From positions 1-64,000 of the forward strand of contig JAIQFP010000001.1 in NCBI GenBank assembly GCA_020073165.1: DNA of 64,000 nt. Reading direction: 5' to 3'. This document shows positions 34,393-42,888 of the stretch, piece after piece. Origin of the DNA: Terriglobia bacterium. GTDB taxonomy: Bacteria; Acidobacteriota; Terriglobia; Terriglobales; Acidobacteriaceae. The notes under the pieces are model-generated. The model ran no database searches, had not been told where the DNA came from, and saw nothing but the letters and a program-made list of their open reading frames with translations. Positions within the stretch are counted from its first letter, which is position 1; every line of letters starts with the position of its first letter. Both the position numbers and the translations under genes were made by a program.

Positions 34393-34884
34393 ATGCGAAC
34401 TGCTACCTTCTTGTTTGCACTGTCCTTTGTCACCGTCCTGATGTTGGCCGACTCTTCCTCGGTATGGCAGCCTGCCGCGGTTCAGAGTGTTCCGGTTCAG
34501 CTCACGCAACGCGAGACGGATCTCCAGAGCGGAGACGGCGTTCGCATGTGGCGGCGTGCCGAAATCCGGGTCATGCCCGTTGACTTGGTCGCGGCCGACA
34601 AAGCTGAACTCCAGTCTCTGCGGACTCGTATTGCTGAGGCTGAGGTGGACGCAGCCCGGCTTGCACCCTCGGATCCAGCCGTCCGCGAGCAGTTTTCCCG
34701 GCAAATCCAGCTTATGAAGGCGCTGCTCACCTTCGCGGAGCGGCAAGACTCCAACCAGGGCAAGAGTCCGACCGCCCTCCAGGTGCAACAGCATCTCAAT
34801 CAGATCGAAGGTCAGGTCATGTGCGAGGCCTGCCACAACCGTATTCTGGCGCGAACGGACGGAGGCGGAAGACAGCGGAAATAA
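34393..34884 (+). CDS. secreted protein with one CxxCH haem motif
   Basis: A 163-aa protein with a signal peptide (MRTATFLFALSFVTVLMLAD) and helical body. Near residue 144 it reads MCEACHNRI, a CxxCH covalent haem c site, after a long helix (SDPAVREQFSRQIQLMKALL). With a single CxxCH it could be a c-type cytochrome of unusual architecture, or the motif could be coincidental; a Met axial ligand could be the nearby Met142. GGGGGAT lies before the ATG. Family not recognised. Confidence 0.65.
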   Translation: MRTATFLFALSFVTVLMLADSSSVWQPAAVQSVPVQLTQRETDLQSGDGVRMWRRAEIRVMPVDLVAADKAELQSLRTRIAEAEVDAARLAPSDPAVREQFSRQIQLMKALLTFAERQDSNQGKSPTALQVQQHLNQIEGQVMCEACHNRILARTDGGGRQRK

Positions 34885-35019
34885 CCAGACACTCGTGAAC
34901 GAACCGAAACAGGCCAGCCCAAGGCCGGAGATAAGGGCTACACCGGGCCTCTGGCACACTGCTGGAGGGCACACTCCAGATGCGGGCTGCCCATTTGTCG
35001 TGAAGAAGGAGAGACCCCC

Positions 35020-35505
35020 ATGGCGCTCACTCGACTCAGAGAATATCTCGACAGCCACAACGTCAAATACGTGGTCATTTCGCACTCTTTGGCGTACACC
35101 GCCCAGGGAGTGGCCGCGCTTACCCATACACCGGGAAGGGAGCTGGCCAAGACCGTGGTCGTGAAAATTGACGGCACACTGGTGTTGGCGGTGGTTCCGG
35201 CCTCATGCCAGGTTGATCTCGCTCGCTTGAGAGCCGTTGTTGGGGCAGAAACGGTGGAGCTTGCTTCGGAGCGGGAATTCAAGGACCGGTTCCCCGATTG
35301 CGAAACTGGCGCCATGCCGCCCTTCGGCAATCTTTACGGAATGGATGTCTACGCCGACGAGAGCCTGTCCCACGACAAGGAGATTGCTTTCAACGCCGGC
35401 TCCCATTGGGAATTGGTTCGCATGGCCTGGGCCGACGTGGAAAGACTGGTCGTGCCGCGCATCATCAAGCTCGCCGCTGGCAAAGTAACGGCCACCGCGG
35501 CGTAA
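35020..35505 (+). CDS. YbaK/EbsC-type aminoacyl-tRNA deacylase
   Basis: A 161-aa single-domain protein of the YbaK/EbsC/ProX fold, which hydrolyses mischarged tRNAs (usually Cys-tRNAPro or Ala-tRNAPro). Diagnostic segments are YVVISHSLAYTAQGVAALTH, GRELAKTVVVKIDGTLVLAV, GAMPPFGNLYGMDVYADESL and EIAFNAGSHWELVRMAWADV. The family lysine is probably in ELAKTVVVK. Which tRNA it edits cannot be told; a general free-standing editing role is likely. Ribosome-binding site GAAGGAGAG precedes ATG 35020. Confidence 0.86.
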   Translation: MALTRLREYLDSHNVKYVVISHSLAYTAQGVAALTHTPGRELAKTVVVKIDGTLVLAVVPASCQVDLARLRAVVGAETVELASEREFKDRFPDCETGAMPPFGNLYGMDVYADESLSHDKEIAFNAGSHWELVRMAWADVERLVVPRIIKLAAGKVTATAA

Positions 35506-35595
35506 AGCCCCATGGTGCTTCAGAACGAGGAGACTTGAGTATTTCCAACCGGGCCAGGTGTCAACCTTCGCCGCCTCAGGTGTCGGGAGGTATTT

Positions 35596-35784
35596 ATGGA
35601 AGTGACAATCACTCCTGAAGAAATGGAACTGTTGATCGAGATTCTGGAGGAACATCATCGGGAATTGTTGCGGGAGATTTCCCGCACCAGCCATCACGAA
35701 TTCAAACTTGTACTGCGGAAGAAGGAGAAGCTGCTCGAGTCGGTGCTGCTCCGGCTGAGGGCTGCGCACCTGGTGTACGCATGA
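35596..35784 (+). CDS. small helical protein
   Basis: A 62-aa protein with a clear GGGAGG ribosome-binding site 5-6 bases before the ATG. It is almost entirely Glu/Leu/Arg-rich helix: MEVTITPEEMELLIEILEEH followed by HRELLREISRTSHHEFKLVL. This looks like a small dimeric coiled coil. No function can be assigned. Followed 15 bp later by the frameshifted gene, with which it is probably co-transcribed. Confidence 0.6.
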   Translation: MEVTITPEEMELLIEILEEHHRELLREISRTSHHEFKLVLRKKEKLLESVLLRLRAAHLVYA

Positions 35785-35799
35785 AAACGGGGGTCTACT

Positions 35800-36152
35800 A
35801 TGTCCCCGGAGTACGAGAGGATTTTGCAAGTTCTGAAGCATGAGCTGGAATTCCTGGAACAAGGGGGATACCACGCGCCCGATTCGTGGAGACCTCTGCT
35901 CGTCTTTGAGGATTCGCCGACCTGCCTGAGAACCCTGGCCTCCAACTGCGCGGATCTCAATTGTGCCTTATTGAGATTCGTACTCAGGAACACCGCACCC
36001 GGCCCGGGGCCTGCCGCTACATCCCCCTCAATTCGGCAGGCGAAAGCGTGGAAAGCCTTTACCGGACGGGCACTCAGCAGGAGTTGGAGGCCGCGGTGCG
36101 GACTTGGCTCCTGGCGACGATTCAGGAGCTGGAAAAGTCCGGTGCCAGGTGA
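35800..36152 (+). pseudogene. frameshifted Cys-rich conserved protein gene
   Basis: Frame 1 (from ATG 35800) reads ERILQVLKHELEFLEQGGYH, then WRPLLVFEDSPTCL, NCADLNCALLRFV and then becomes Pro/Ser-rich nonsense. In the other frame from about 35985 it continues QEHRTRPGACRYIPLNSAGE and GTQQELEAAVRTWLLATIQE to a stop at 36152. The join reads as one acidobacterial Cys-rich protein (C-x-C-type metal site) if a single base, probably C, is restored at 35983 (FVPQEHR). Either a real frameshift or a sequencing/assembly error. GGGGG ribosome-binding-like sequence before the ATG. Confidence 0.75.
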
Positions 36153-36431
36153 CATGCCCCCATTCTGAATATCCAGCCCAACAGGCGAAGATAAAGCGTA
36201 ACCACATGTTCCCCGATTGCCCCGGTGAATGAGGGCCCCCGGTCTAAGTAGGTCCGATCACCCGGACTCTAAGTGCTTTATCCACAGGAGGTAACCAGAT
36301 CTCACCTGAGTTTCGTCCTTCGGTCACGTTCGCGGGTGACCCGAATCACGGCAGTTCCCCCAGGGGGCTCCGTACTATCAAACTTGGGATTGTGTGCCTG
36401 CACGGCACATGAGAGTTCGAGCTGTGAGCGC
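36153..36431. other. leader region of the molybdoenzyme-hydrogenase operon
   Basis: About 280 bp with no supported gene. An isolated AGGAGGT (36286-36292) is followed by ATCTCACC with no ATG at ribosome distance. A G/C-rich stem CCCCCAGGGGG is at 36358-36368. I do not see a sigma-54 promoter or a molybdenum-cofactor riboswitch that I would defend; the operon promoter is presumably here. Confidence 0.45.
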
Positions 36432-38459
36432 ATGGCACATAAGCTGACCACGTGCACCTTCTGCGGCGTAGGTTGCGGTCTCTACCTGGAGACCGCGGGC
36501 AACCAGGTGGTGGGGACCTACCCGAGCGTATCCCACCCCACCAACGCCGGCAGGATCTGCGTTCGCGGCTGGCATGTGCATGAGGTCGCCAGTTCTCCCG
36601 ACCGGCTGCAGAGCCCTTTGCTCCGTAAGAACGGGCAGTTCCACGAAGTGAGCTGGGACGAGGCGCTAGGCTACATCGCCGCCCGCATGAAGGAAATCAG
36701 GGCACAGCACGGACCTGATGCCCTCGCATTCTTGAATTCCCCTCGCTGCTCCAACGAAGAGGCCTACCTGCTGCAGAAATTCGCCCGCGCAGTAATCGGC
36801 ACCAACAACGTGCACCATGGAACCGGGGTGTACTGCAACAACTCGATCAATGTCCTGCTCGACATGATCGGCATCCCAGCCTCGACCAACTCGATCGCGG
36901 AGTTGGCACAAAGCGGTGTCATCGTTGTAGATGGTGTGGATCTAGCGCGGCGGTTGCCCACTCTGGGGGGCGCGGTCATCCGCGCCAAGCTCAACGGGGC
37001 CCGGCTCATCGTGGTGGGCACACGCCGTCATCGCGTGGCGGAAAACGCTGACCTCTTCCTGCAGATCAAGCCCAACACCGAGGCGCTGCTCTACGGGGCG
37101 ATGGCCAAGGTCATTGTGGATCGCGGGCTGATGGATCTTCCTTTCATCAAGGCCCGTTGCCGGGGCTACGAGTCCTTTCTCGCGCAAGTGAGCGCCTACG
37201 ATTTGTTGCAGGCCGCCGAGGGTTGCGGTGTGCCCGCCGACCTGATCGAAGCCGCTGCTCTGACCTACGCCCGGGCCAAGTCTGCGGCGTTGCTCTATTC
37301 CAGTAGCATGGAGGAGCGCACCCGCGACAGCATTCGTGCGGTTGTGAACCTGGCCCTGCTCACCGGCAACCTGGGCAAGCCCGGCGCTGGCATCTTCGCT
37401 CTGACCGAGCAGAACAATCTGCAAGGGGTGTGCGACATGGGGATGCTCCCCGACCGCTTTCCGGGCTACCAGCCGGTCACGAATGCCGCCGCCCGCACTG
37501 CGCTGGAACAGATCTGGGGAATGAGGATTCCCGCCGTCGCCGGCTTGGGCTCCCGTGCGCTGCTCACCGACCGGGGACAAGGCAAAGTCAAAGCCCTGTG
37601 GCTCTCCCGCCACGACCCTACGAACACCGCGTCTTTGGGAGATGTGGCTGACACCATTCGCCAATTCGACCTGGTGGTGGTGCAGCACCTTTTCATGACC
37701 GACATCTCGCGGTACGCGCACGTGGTGTTGCCGACGACGGCCTTCGGTGAGGAGCAGGTCTCCTTCACCAGCACCGAGCGGCGCATTCAGTTGGTGGAAA
37801 AGGTCATTGATCCGCCGGCGGGACTCACTCCCGCCTGGGAGCAAATCACGCAACTGGCGCGGCGCATGGGGGCGAACTGGAATTACCAGTCCGCCGCCGA
37901 GGTGATGGAGGAAATCGGCGAAGCGGTTCCGCTCTACGGCGGCGCCAGCTACGAGAATCTGGCGCGCGAGTATGGCCGCCAATGGCCCTGCACCAAAGAC
38001 CGCCCGCTGGGGACGCGCTTTCTGTTCGGCGAGAACGGTAACAGCCAGCCCTTCCGCTTCATTGCGGTGCCCAAGCCCCAGCCAACCGTGCAGACCACCA
38101 AGGATTTTCCGCTCTGCCTGGTCTTCGGGAATTCACTGTACTACTGGAACCAGAACGTGCTGGTCCGGCACAGCGAGACCCTCAAGCGCGAATACCGCAG
38201 CCTGTTCCTTGACTATCCCGAGGGCTTCGTTGAACTCAACCCCGAGGACGCCAAACGGCTCAGTGTCCGCGACGGGGAGAAGATCCGGCTGTGCGCGGAG
38301 AGCGCGACCGCCGTCGCCACTGCGCGAGTCACCCCCGAAATCATGAACGGCACCGTCTTTGTTCCGCATTTCATGCGCGACGTGGAGGGGCAACTACTCG
38401 GTTTGGGGCGGAGCGGCGACAAACTGGTCCCGGCTCGTGTGGAAAAGGAGGTTGTGTGA
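36432..38459 (+). CDS. FdhH-like molybdopterin oxidoreductase, catalytic subunit
   Basis: A 675-aa Mo/W-bis-MGD enzyme of the formate dehydrogenase H branch. The N-terminal [4Fe-4S] site is C8xxC11xxxC15 with C43, followed by Arg45 where E. coli FdhH has Lys44. Homology spans the length (VIGTNNV, LALLTGNLGKPGAGIF, EQNNLQGVCDMGMLPDRFPG, PTTAFGEE). Gapless alignment from memory places Tyr134-Cys135 (GTGVYCNNS) at FdhH Sec140-His141, so the metal ligand and the proton-accepting His are not the usual ones; the Arg333 equivalent (SIRAVV) is kept. Substrate therefore uncertain: formate is possible but not shown. ATG 36432 starts the Cys cluster; the next gene overlaps the stop by 4 bp. Confidence 0.83.
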   Translation: MAHKLTTCTFCGVGCGLYLETAGNQVVGTYPSVSHPTNAGRICVRGWHVHEVASSPDRLQSPLLRKNGQFHEVSWDEALGYIAARMKEIRAQHGPDALAFLNSPRCSNEEAYLLQKFARAVIGTNNVHHGTGVYCNNSINVLLDMIGIPASTNSIAELAQSGVIVVDGVDLARRLPTLGGAVIRAKLNGARLIVVGTRRHRVAENADLFLQIKPNTEALLYGAMAKVIVDRGLMDLPFIKARCRGYESFLAQVSAYDLLQAAEGCGVPADLIEAAALTYARAKSAALLYSSSMEERTRDSIRAVVNLALLTGNLGKPGAGIFALTEQNNLQGVCDMGMLPDRFPGYQPVTNAAARTALEQIWGMRIPAVAGLGSRALLTDRGQGKVKALWLSRHDPTNTASLGDVADTIRQFDLVVVQHLFMTDISRYAHVVLPTTAFGEEQVSFTSTERRIQLVEKVIDPPAGLTPAWEQITQLARRMGANWNYQSAAEVMEEIGEAVPLYGGASYENLAREYGRQWPCTKDRPLGTRFLFGENGNSQPFRFIAVPKPQPTVQTTKDFPLCLVFGNSLYYWNQNVLVRHSETLKREYRSLFLDYPEGFVELNPEDAKRLSVRDGEKIRLCAESATAVATARVTPEIMNGTVFVPHFMRDVEGQLLGLGRSGDKLVPARVEKEVV

Positions 38460-39544
38460 AGGCCCGCATCCTCGACCGCGCGGACGCGTTGAAGATCGTC
38501 GATCTACTTCGCCAGCAGGGCTACGAGGTTATTGCGCCCTTCCGAGGACGCGGCCGCGATACCTTCTTTGAGACCGTCACCGATCAGAACCGCGACCAGG
38601 TTCAGCTTCACCTGCCCAACCCCTACTATCCGCCGAAGCGCTACGTGTTCCCGCACATCGAACGCTTGCTCACGGTCAAGCGGGACAATGGCGACATCCG
38701 CATTCAGCCTTCCTATGAGGAACCGAAACGGGCCATCTTCGGAATCCGCTCGTGCGACGTCGCCGGCATCTACCACCTCGATCGTTTCTACCTGGGCCGC
38801 GACTTCAAGGACATCTACTACGAGAACCACCGCAAGAACCTGTTCCTGGTGAATTTCGTCTGCAGCGATCCTGCAAACGATATCGGCGACGAGTGCTTCT
38901 GCGTCTGCGCCGACACCGGGCCTGCCGCCCGCGATCACTTCGATCTGCAACTGATGGACTTGGGCGACGAATTCATGGCCGTGGCCGGCACGCGCGCCGG
39001 TGAAGCGCTGTTCACGAACCCGATCTTCAAAAAGGCCACCGAAGCCCATGTCGCCAAGCGTCACGCCATCCTCGACCAGGTGCGCAAGGCTTTCAAGACC
39101 ACGACCAGTTGGTTTTCAGCCACCGTACGGTATGTCTCGCAAGGCGAAATCCTGGACAAGACTTGGGAAGAAATCGGCAACCGCTGCCTGGAATGTGGAG
39201 GCTGCACCTACGTCTGCCCGGCGTGCACCTGCTTCACTGTGAGCGACCGCCAGGTAGGACCGAACGAGATCGAGAGGGTGCGCATGTGGGACTCGTGCGG
39301 GCTGGGTGGCTTCACCCGCATGGCGGGGGGCTTCAACCCCCGTCGCGCGGTGCACGACCGCCGCAACCGCCGCTTCTTCCGCAAGCTGGCCCACTATTTC
39401 ATCCAGCGTGAGCTTTCCATGGCCTGCGTGGGTTGCGGGCGTTGTGCTGCGGTCTGTCATGGCGATATCGGAATGCCGAGCGTGGTGGAGATGATTCGCC
39501 GCGCCACGGCGGAGGTTGAAAAGCGTGAATCCGTTAGCCACTGA
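38456..39544 (+). CDS. 4Fe-4S electron-transfer subunit, sulfhydrogenase beta (HydB/AsrA-like)
   Basis: A 362-aa iron-sulfur protein, start GTG 38456 overlapping the upstream stop (GTGTGA) with AGGAGG before it. Two C-terminal [4Fe-4S] sites: CLECGGCTYVCPACTCF and CVGCGRCAAVCHGDIG. Upstream motifs IRSCDVAGI and ECFCVCADTGPAA match HydB of group 3b sulfhydrogenases and AsrA of anaerobic sulfite reductase. It would wire the molybdoenzyme or flavin subunit to the other clusters. Direct neighbour of the gamma subunit below, exactly as in hydB-hydG and asrA-asrB pairs. Confidence 0.87.
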   Translation: MKARILDRADALKIVDLLRQQGYEVIAPFRGRGRDTFFETVTDQNRDQVQLHLPNPYYPPKRYVFPHIERLLTVKRDNGDIRIQPSYEEPKRAIFGIRSCDVAGIYHLDRFYLGRDFKDIYYENHRKNLFLVNFVCSDPANDIGDECFCVCADTGPAARDHFDLQLMDLGDEFMAVAGTRAGEALFTNPIFKKATEAHVAKRHAILDQVRKAFKTTTSWFSATVRYVSQGEILDKTWEEIGNRCLECGGCTYVCPACTCFTVSDRQVGPNEIERVRMWDSCGLGGFTRMAGGFNPRRAVHDRRNRRFFRKLAHYFIQRELSMACVGCGRCAAVCHGDIGMPSVVEMIRRATAEVEKRESVSH

Positions 39545-40415
39545 GAGCGTCCGTCCGAGGGAGACCGCTCGCCGCGAGCAGGCAGAGAACATCTATCTGC
39601 CCAGAATCGCCGTGCTCGACCGGGTGGTGCAGGAAATCCAGGACGTCAAGACGTTCTACTGGCACTTCGACGATCCGGGGGAGCAGCGGGCCTTCAAGCG
39701 TTTCCTCCCTGGACAGTTTGCGGAAGTGTCGCTTTTTGGTGTCGGCGAATTTCCAACTTCACTGCCGCCCAGCCCCACCGAAGAGGAAACTTTCTTCACT
39801 GTGCGCCACGTGGGGAGTTGCACATCAGCCCTCCACCAGCTTCGTCCCGGTGACAAGTTTGCCGTGCGCGGTCCCTACGGCAACGGCTTCCCCATGGAGG
39901 ACTACCACGGCAAGAATCTGGTGTTCGTGGCCGGTGGCATTGGACTGATTCCGTTGCGCTCCGCCATCGTGTACGCGCTCGCGAACCGCAAGCAATACGA
40001 GCGCATCCAGATTTTCCACGGCGCCAAGACCCCGAAAGAATTGATGTACGTGCCCAACCTGCGCGAATGGGAGCAGACGCCGGGTGTGGAATGCCACCTC
40101 ACCGTAGACCGTTCCGCCGACAGCTGGAGCGGCAATGTCGGCGTGGTCGGCAGCCTGTTCAAGAAGCCCGGCGTACAGGTGCCGGTAGAGAACACTGTCG
40201 CCTTCGTCTGCGGCCCACCCATCATGTTCCGCTTCGTGATCAAGGATCTGCTGGGCATGGGCTTCCAGGAGCGCAACATCGTTTCTACGCTGGAGCGCTA
40301 CATGAAGTGCGGCGTGGGCAAATGCGGTCACTGCTGCATCGGCGTGGCCTACGTCTGCGTGGACGGCCCGGTGTTCACCTACGAGCAGATCAAGAAGCTC
40401 GGGGAGGACATCTAG
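39525..40415 (+). CDS. FAD/NAD(P)H oxidoreductase subunit, sulfhydrogenase gamma (HydG/AsrB-like)
   Basis: A 296-aa ferredoxin-NADP reductase-fold protein (start GTG 39525, GGAGG upstream; a TTG 9 bp earlier is the alternative). The FAD/PNT domain (RIAVLDRVVQEIQDVKTFYW, GPYGNGFPMEDYHGKNLVFV) precedes the NAD(P) domain (VAGGIGLIPLRSAI, AFVCGPPIMFRFVIKDL) and a C-terminal [2Fe-2S] motif, CGVGKCGHCCIGVAYVC. It should exchange electrons with NAD(P)H and the 4Fe-4S subunit. The start overlaps the upstream gene by 20 bp. With the preceding gene it forms a complete diaphorase-like module. Confidence 0.88.
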   Translation: MNPLATESVRPRETARREQAENIYLPRIAVLDRVVQEIQDVKTFYWHFDDPGEQRAFKRFLPGQFAEVSLFGVGEFPTSLPPSPTEEETFFTVRHVGSCTSALHQLRPGDKFAVRGPYGNGFPMEDYHGKNLVFVAGGIGLIPLRSAIVYALANRKQYERIQIFHGAKTPKELMYVPNLREWEQTPGVECHLTVDRSADSWSGNVGVVGSLFKKPGVQVPVENTVAFVCGPPIMFRFVIKDLLGMGFQERNIVSTLERYMKCGVGKCGHCCIGVAYVCVDGPVFTYEQIKKLGEDI

Positions 40416-40441
40416 TGGGGACAGCTGATGGGGGACATCCG

Positions 40442-40963
40442 ATGAACGATCTGCGCCAACAGCTTCAGCAGTGCCTGAAGGGCCGCGTTCGCCTGATGGG
40501 CCTCGGCAACGTGAATTATGGCGATGACGGCTTCGGAGTTCGTTTGGCGGAGGAACTGGTTGCGGCCGGCGTGCCCGGCGTGATCATCGCCGGAACCACA
40601 CTGGATCGCTATCTCGGTCGCGTCGTGGATGAAGGCTTTGATCATCTTGTGTTTCTCGACGCGGTGGAATTCGGCGGCGCGCCCGGTTCAGTTGTCTTTC
40701 TGGACTCCGGGGAGATGGCCGCCCGCTTCCCGCAAGTCTCCACCCACAAGATTTCTCTGGGCGTGTGGGCCATGTGGGTCGAAGCCACCGGAAGAACCAA
40801 AGCCTGGCTGCTGGGAGTGCAGCCGGAATCACTCAAGCCCGGCCAGTCGCTTACGCCGACCATGCAAACCACGCTGGCATCGCTGCGGCAGCTATTGTGC
40901 AGCCTCGAGCCGCTGCAGACGAAGGAAGTCGCAACCGAGCTCGGTGAGGAAGTGAACGCATGA
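40442..40963 (+). CDS. hycI: hydrogenase maturation protease (HycI type)
   Basis: A 173-aa endopeptidase that trims the C-terminal extension of the [NiFe] large subunit after Ni insertion. The N-terminal GLGNVNYGDDGFGVRLAEEL matches the GxGNxxxxDDGxG family signature, with the nickel-sensing Asp in YGDD; the second motif is VFLDAVEFG and the His in THKIS is expected at the active site. ATG 40442 has GGGGGA upstream; an in-frame GTG at 40415 with GGGGAGG is equally possible. Its substrate, encoded two genes later, keeps an extension. Overlaps the next gene by ATGA. Confidence 0.85.
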   Translation: MNDLRQQLQQCLKGRVRLMGLGNVNYGDDGFGVRLAEELVAAGVPGVIIAGTTLDRYLGRVVDEGFDHLVFLDAVEFGGAPGSVVFLDSGEMAARFPQVSTHKISLGVWAMWVEATGRTKAWLLGVQPESLKPGQSLTPTMQTTLASLRQLLCSLEPLQTKEVATELGEEVNA

Positions 40964-42888
40964 TGAGTCCGGAACAAGCCGTCGTTGTTTCCATCCTCAT
41001 CTGCCTGGCTGGGGCGGTGCTGACGCTGCTGGTCTCACGCAGCAAGACAATAGCGGGCTGGCTTGCATTCTTCATCACTGCGTCCACGGCTGTCTTGATT
41101 TTCTCCGCCGTCGCTAAGGTCCTTATCACCGGGCCGTCGCCCCATCCGGCCGCCTTCTGGGCCATGCCCAAGGTTGGATTCGTGTTGCGCATCTATGTGG
41201 ACGGCCTGACGGCGATGTTCCTGCTGCTCGCCGCCCTCATCGCTGTACCGGCTTTCTTCTATTCCATTGCCTACATGCGGCACTACGAGCACTACAGTGT
41301 GGCGCGCTACTACCCGTACTTTCTGCTTTTCCTGGCCGCCATGTATGGCCTGCTCAGCACCACCGACATGATGTGGTTCTTCTTCATCTTCTGGCAGTTG
41401 ATGACGCTGCCCGGCTACGCGCTTATCCGCTTCGAGAGCCGTAAACCGGAAAACGTCCGTGCTGCCAACAAGTACCTCATCATGATGCAGATCGCCTGCG
41501 TTGCGACCATGGTCGGCGCCGAGGTGTTGGCCGTGACCGGTGCGGCGGTGCGCGGCACCGTGAACCTGATGTATGACTTCGACACGGTCAGCGCCAACCT
41601 GCCCCTGCTCTTGAGCACCCGGCCCATGGCGACGGCGTTCGCATTTGCGCTGTTTCTCGTGGGCTTCGGAATCAAGATGGGCATGTGGCCGTTTGGCCAG
41701 ATCTGGCTGCCGGATGCGCATCCCGCAGCTCCATCTCCGGTGAGCGCCATGCTCTCCGGCGTGATGATCAAGACCGGGGTGTATGGCGTGATGCGCTATT
41801 TTCTCTGGCTCGTCCCCATCAGCGCGCAAGAGGATTACCCACTGGCCAGGTGGGGGATGATCATCGCCGTGCTGGGCACCATCACCTTGTTTACCGGCAC
41901 TATGCAGGCGCTCAAACAGGAGCAGTCCAAGCGACTGTTGGCTTTCCACAGTATCGGGCAGGTCGGCTACATCCTTCTGGGCACCGGTGCGTGCATGGCC
42001 TTGCTGCCATCCGCCAGTCCAGCAGTGGCTGCGCTCGCCACCATCGCCTTCTTCGGCGCTCTCTTCCACGTGCTGAATCACGGGCTGTTCAAAGGACTGC
42101 TGTTTCTCAACGCCGGGTCGATGCTGCACGCCACCGGCACCCAGGACCTGAACAAGATGGGCGGGCTGATGAAGTTCATGCCCCTCACCGCCATAACCGC
42201 GCTGGTGGCGTCGTTCTCGATCTCCGGTGTGCCGCTGTTCAACGGCTTCGTCAGCAAGTGGAGCATCTACGTGGCCGCGATTCAGGGTGGCGCGTCGGTG
42301 AAGTACCTTCCGGTTTGCGCGGTCATCGCTATCCTGACCAGCGCGCTTACGCTGGCTTCGTTCATCAAGTTCTTCGGCGTGAGCTTTCTTTCGCGCACCA
42401 GCACGCTGGTGCGCTCGAAAGCCGAAACCGGTCGCCTGGAAGTTCCCTGGATGATGCAACTCCCGCAGGTCTTGCTGGCGTTCTTCTGCGTGCTGCTGGG
42501 AGTCGTGCCAGCCATTGGGTTTTCCCTCATGCAACGCGCCTTGGACGCTAGCCGGGGCGGACTGGGCACCACGCTTGCCAATGCGGCGCCCATGAGGACC
42601 GGGCCGCTTACGGGCATAGGCGAACTGAATTCAGCAGCGCTGTTCGCGCCCCTGGCGCTGGCGGTCGTGCTGGGTTTGACATTCGTGCTCGCTTATAGCA
42701 TTGCAAAACTAGGCAGCGCCCCGCGCCGGGCTGCCGCTCCCTGGCTTTGTGGCTATGTGCGCGAAGCCGATTGTCATCGGTACTTGGCCCACAATTTCTA
42801 CGGCGAGATTAAGCGCTACTTCCGCTGGCTGGGTGGCATGCCGCGTCCGCAGCCGGGTAAACCGCCCGCTTGGAAAGAGACGACATGA
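40960..42888 (+). CDS. hyfB: antiporter-like membrane subunit of group 4 hydrogenase (HyfB/HycC-like)
   Basis: A 642-aa NuoL/NuoM-type proton-channel subunit with about 14 helices. Conserved features: YVDGLTAMFLLLAALIAVPA, FFFIFWQLMTLPGYALI, GIKMGMWPFGQIWLPDAHPA followed by APSPVSAML, and FKGLLFLNAGSMLHATGTQD. It is the only antiporter-like subunit in this operon, as in Hyc-type formate hydrogenlyase rather than Hyf (three). Starts at ATG 40960 inside the hycI stop. It should drive or use an H+/Na+ gradient. Confidence 0.9.
   Translation: MMSPEQAVVVSILICLAGAVLTLLVSRSKTIAGWLAFFITASTAVLIFSAVAKVLITGPSPHPAAFWAMPKVGFVLRIYVDGLTAMFLLLAALIAVPAFFYSIAYMRHYEHYSVARYYPYFLLFLAAMYGLLSTTDMMWFFFIFWQLMTLPGYALIRFESRKPENVRAANKYLIMMQIACVATMVGAEVLAVTGAAVRGTVNLMYDFDTVSANLPLLLSTRPMATAFAFALFLVGFGIKMGMWPFGQIWLPDAHPAAPSPVSAMLSGVMIKTGVYGVMRYFLWLVPISAQEDYPLARWGMIIAVLGTITLFTGTMQALKQEQSKRLLAFHSIGQVGYILLGTGACMALLPSASPAVAALATIAFFGALFHVLNHGLFKGLLFLNAGSMLHATGTQDLNKMGGLMKFMPLTAITALVASFSISGVPLFNGFVSKWSIYVAAIQGGASVKYLPVCAVIAILTSALTLASFIKFFGVSFLSRTSTLVRSKAETGRLEVPWMMQLPQVLLAFFCVLLGVVPAIGFSLMQRALDASRGGLGTTLANAAPMRTGPLTGIGELNSAALFAPLALAVVLGLTFVLAYSIAKLGSAPRRAAAPWLCGYVREADCHRYLAHNFYGEIKRYFRWLGGMPRPQPGKPPAWKETT

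Noticed and set aside
36153-36431. Molybdenum-cofactor riboswitch before the molybdoenzyme gene
   Set aside because: Tempting by context, but I could not match the conserved Moco motif segments by eye.
36273-36431. N-terminal extension of the molybdoenzyme (53 extra codons)
   Set aside because: The extension is unlike FdhH, whose start is just before the Cys cluster; ATG 36432 is at the expected place.
41035-42534. 499-codon antisense frame within the antiporter-like subunit
   Set aside because: The plus strand encodes an unmistakable NuoL/M-like protein; the antisense product is His/Gln-rich nonsense.
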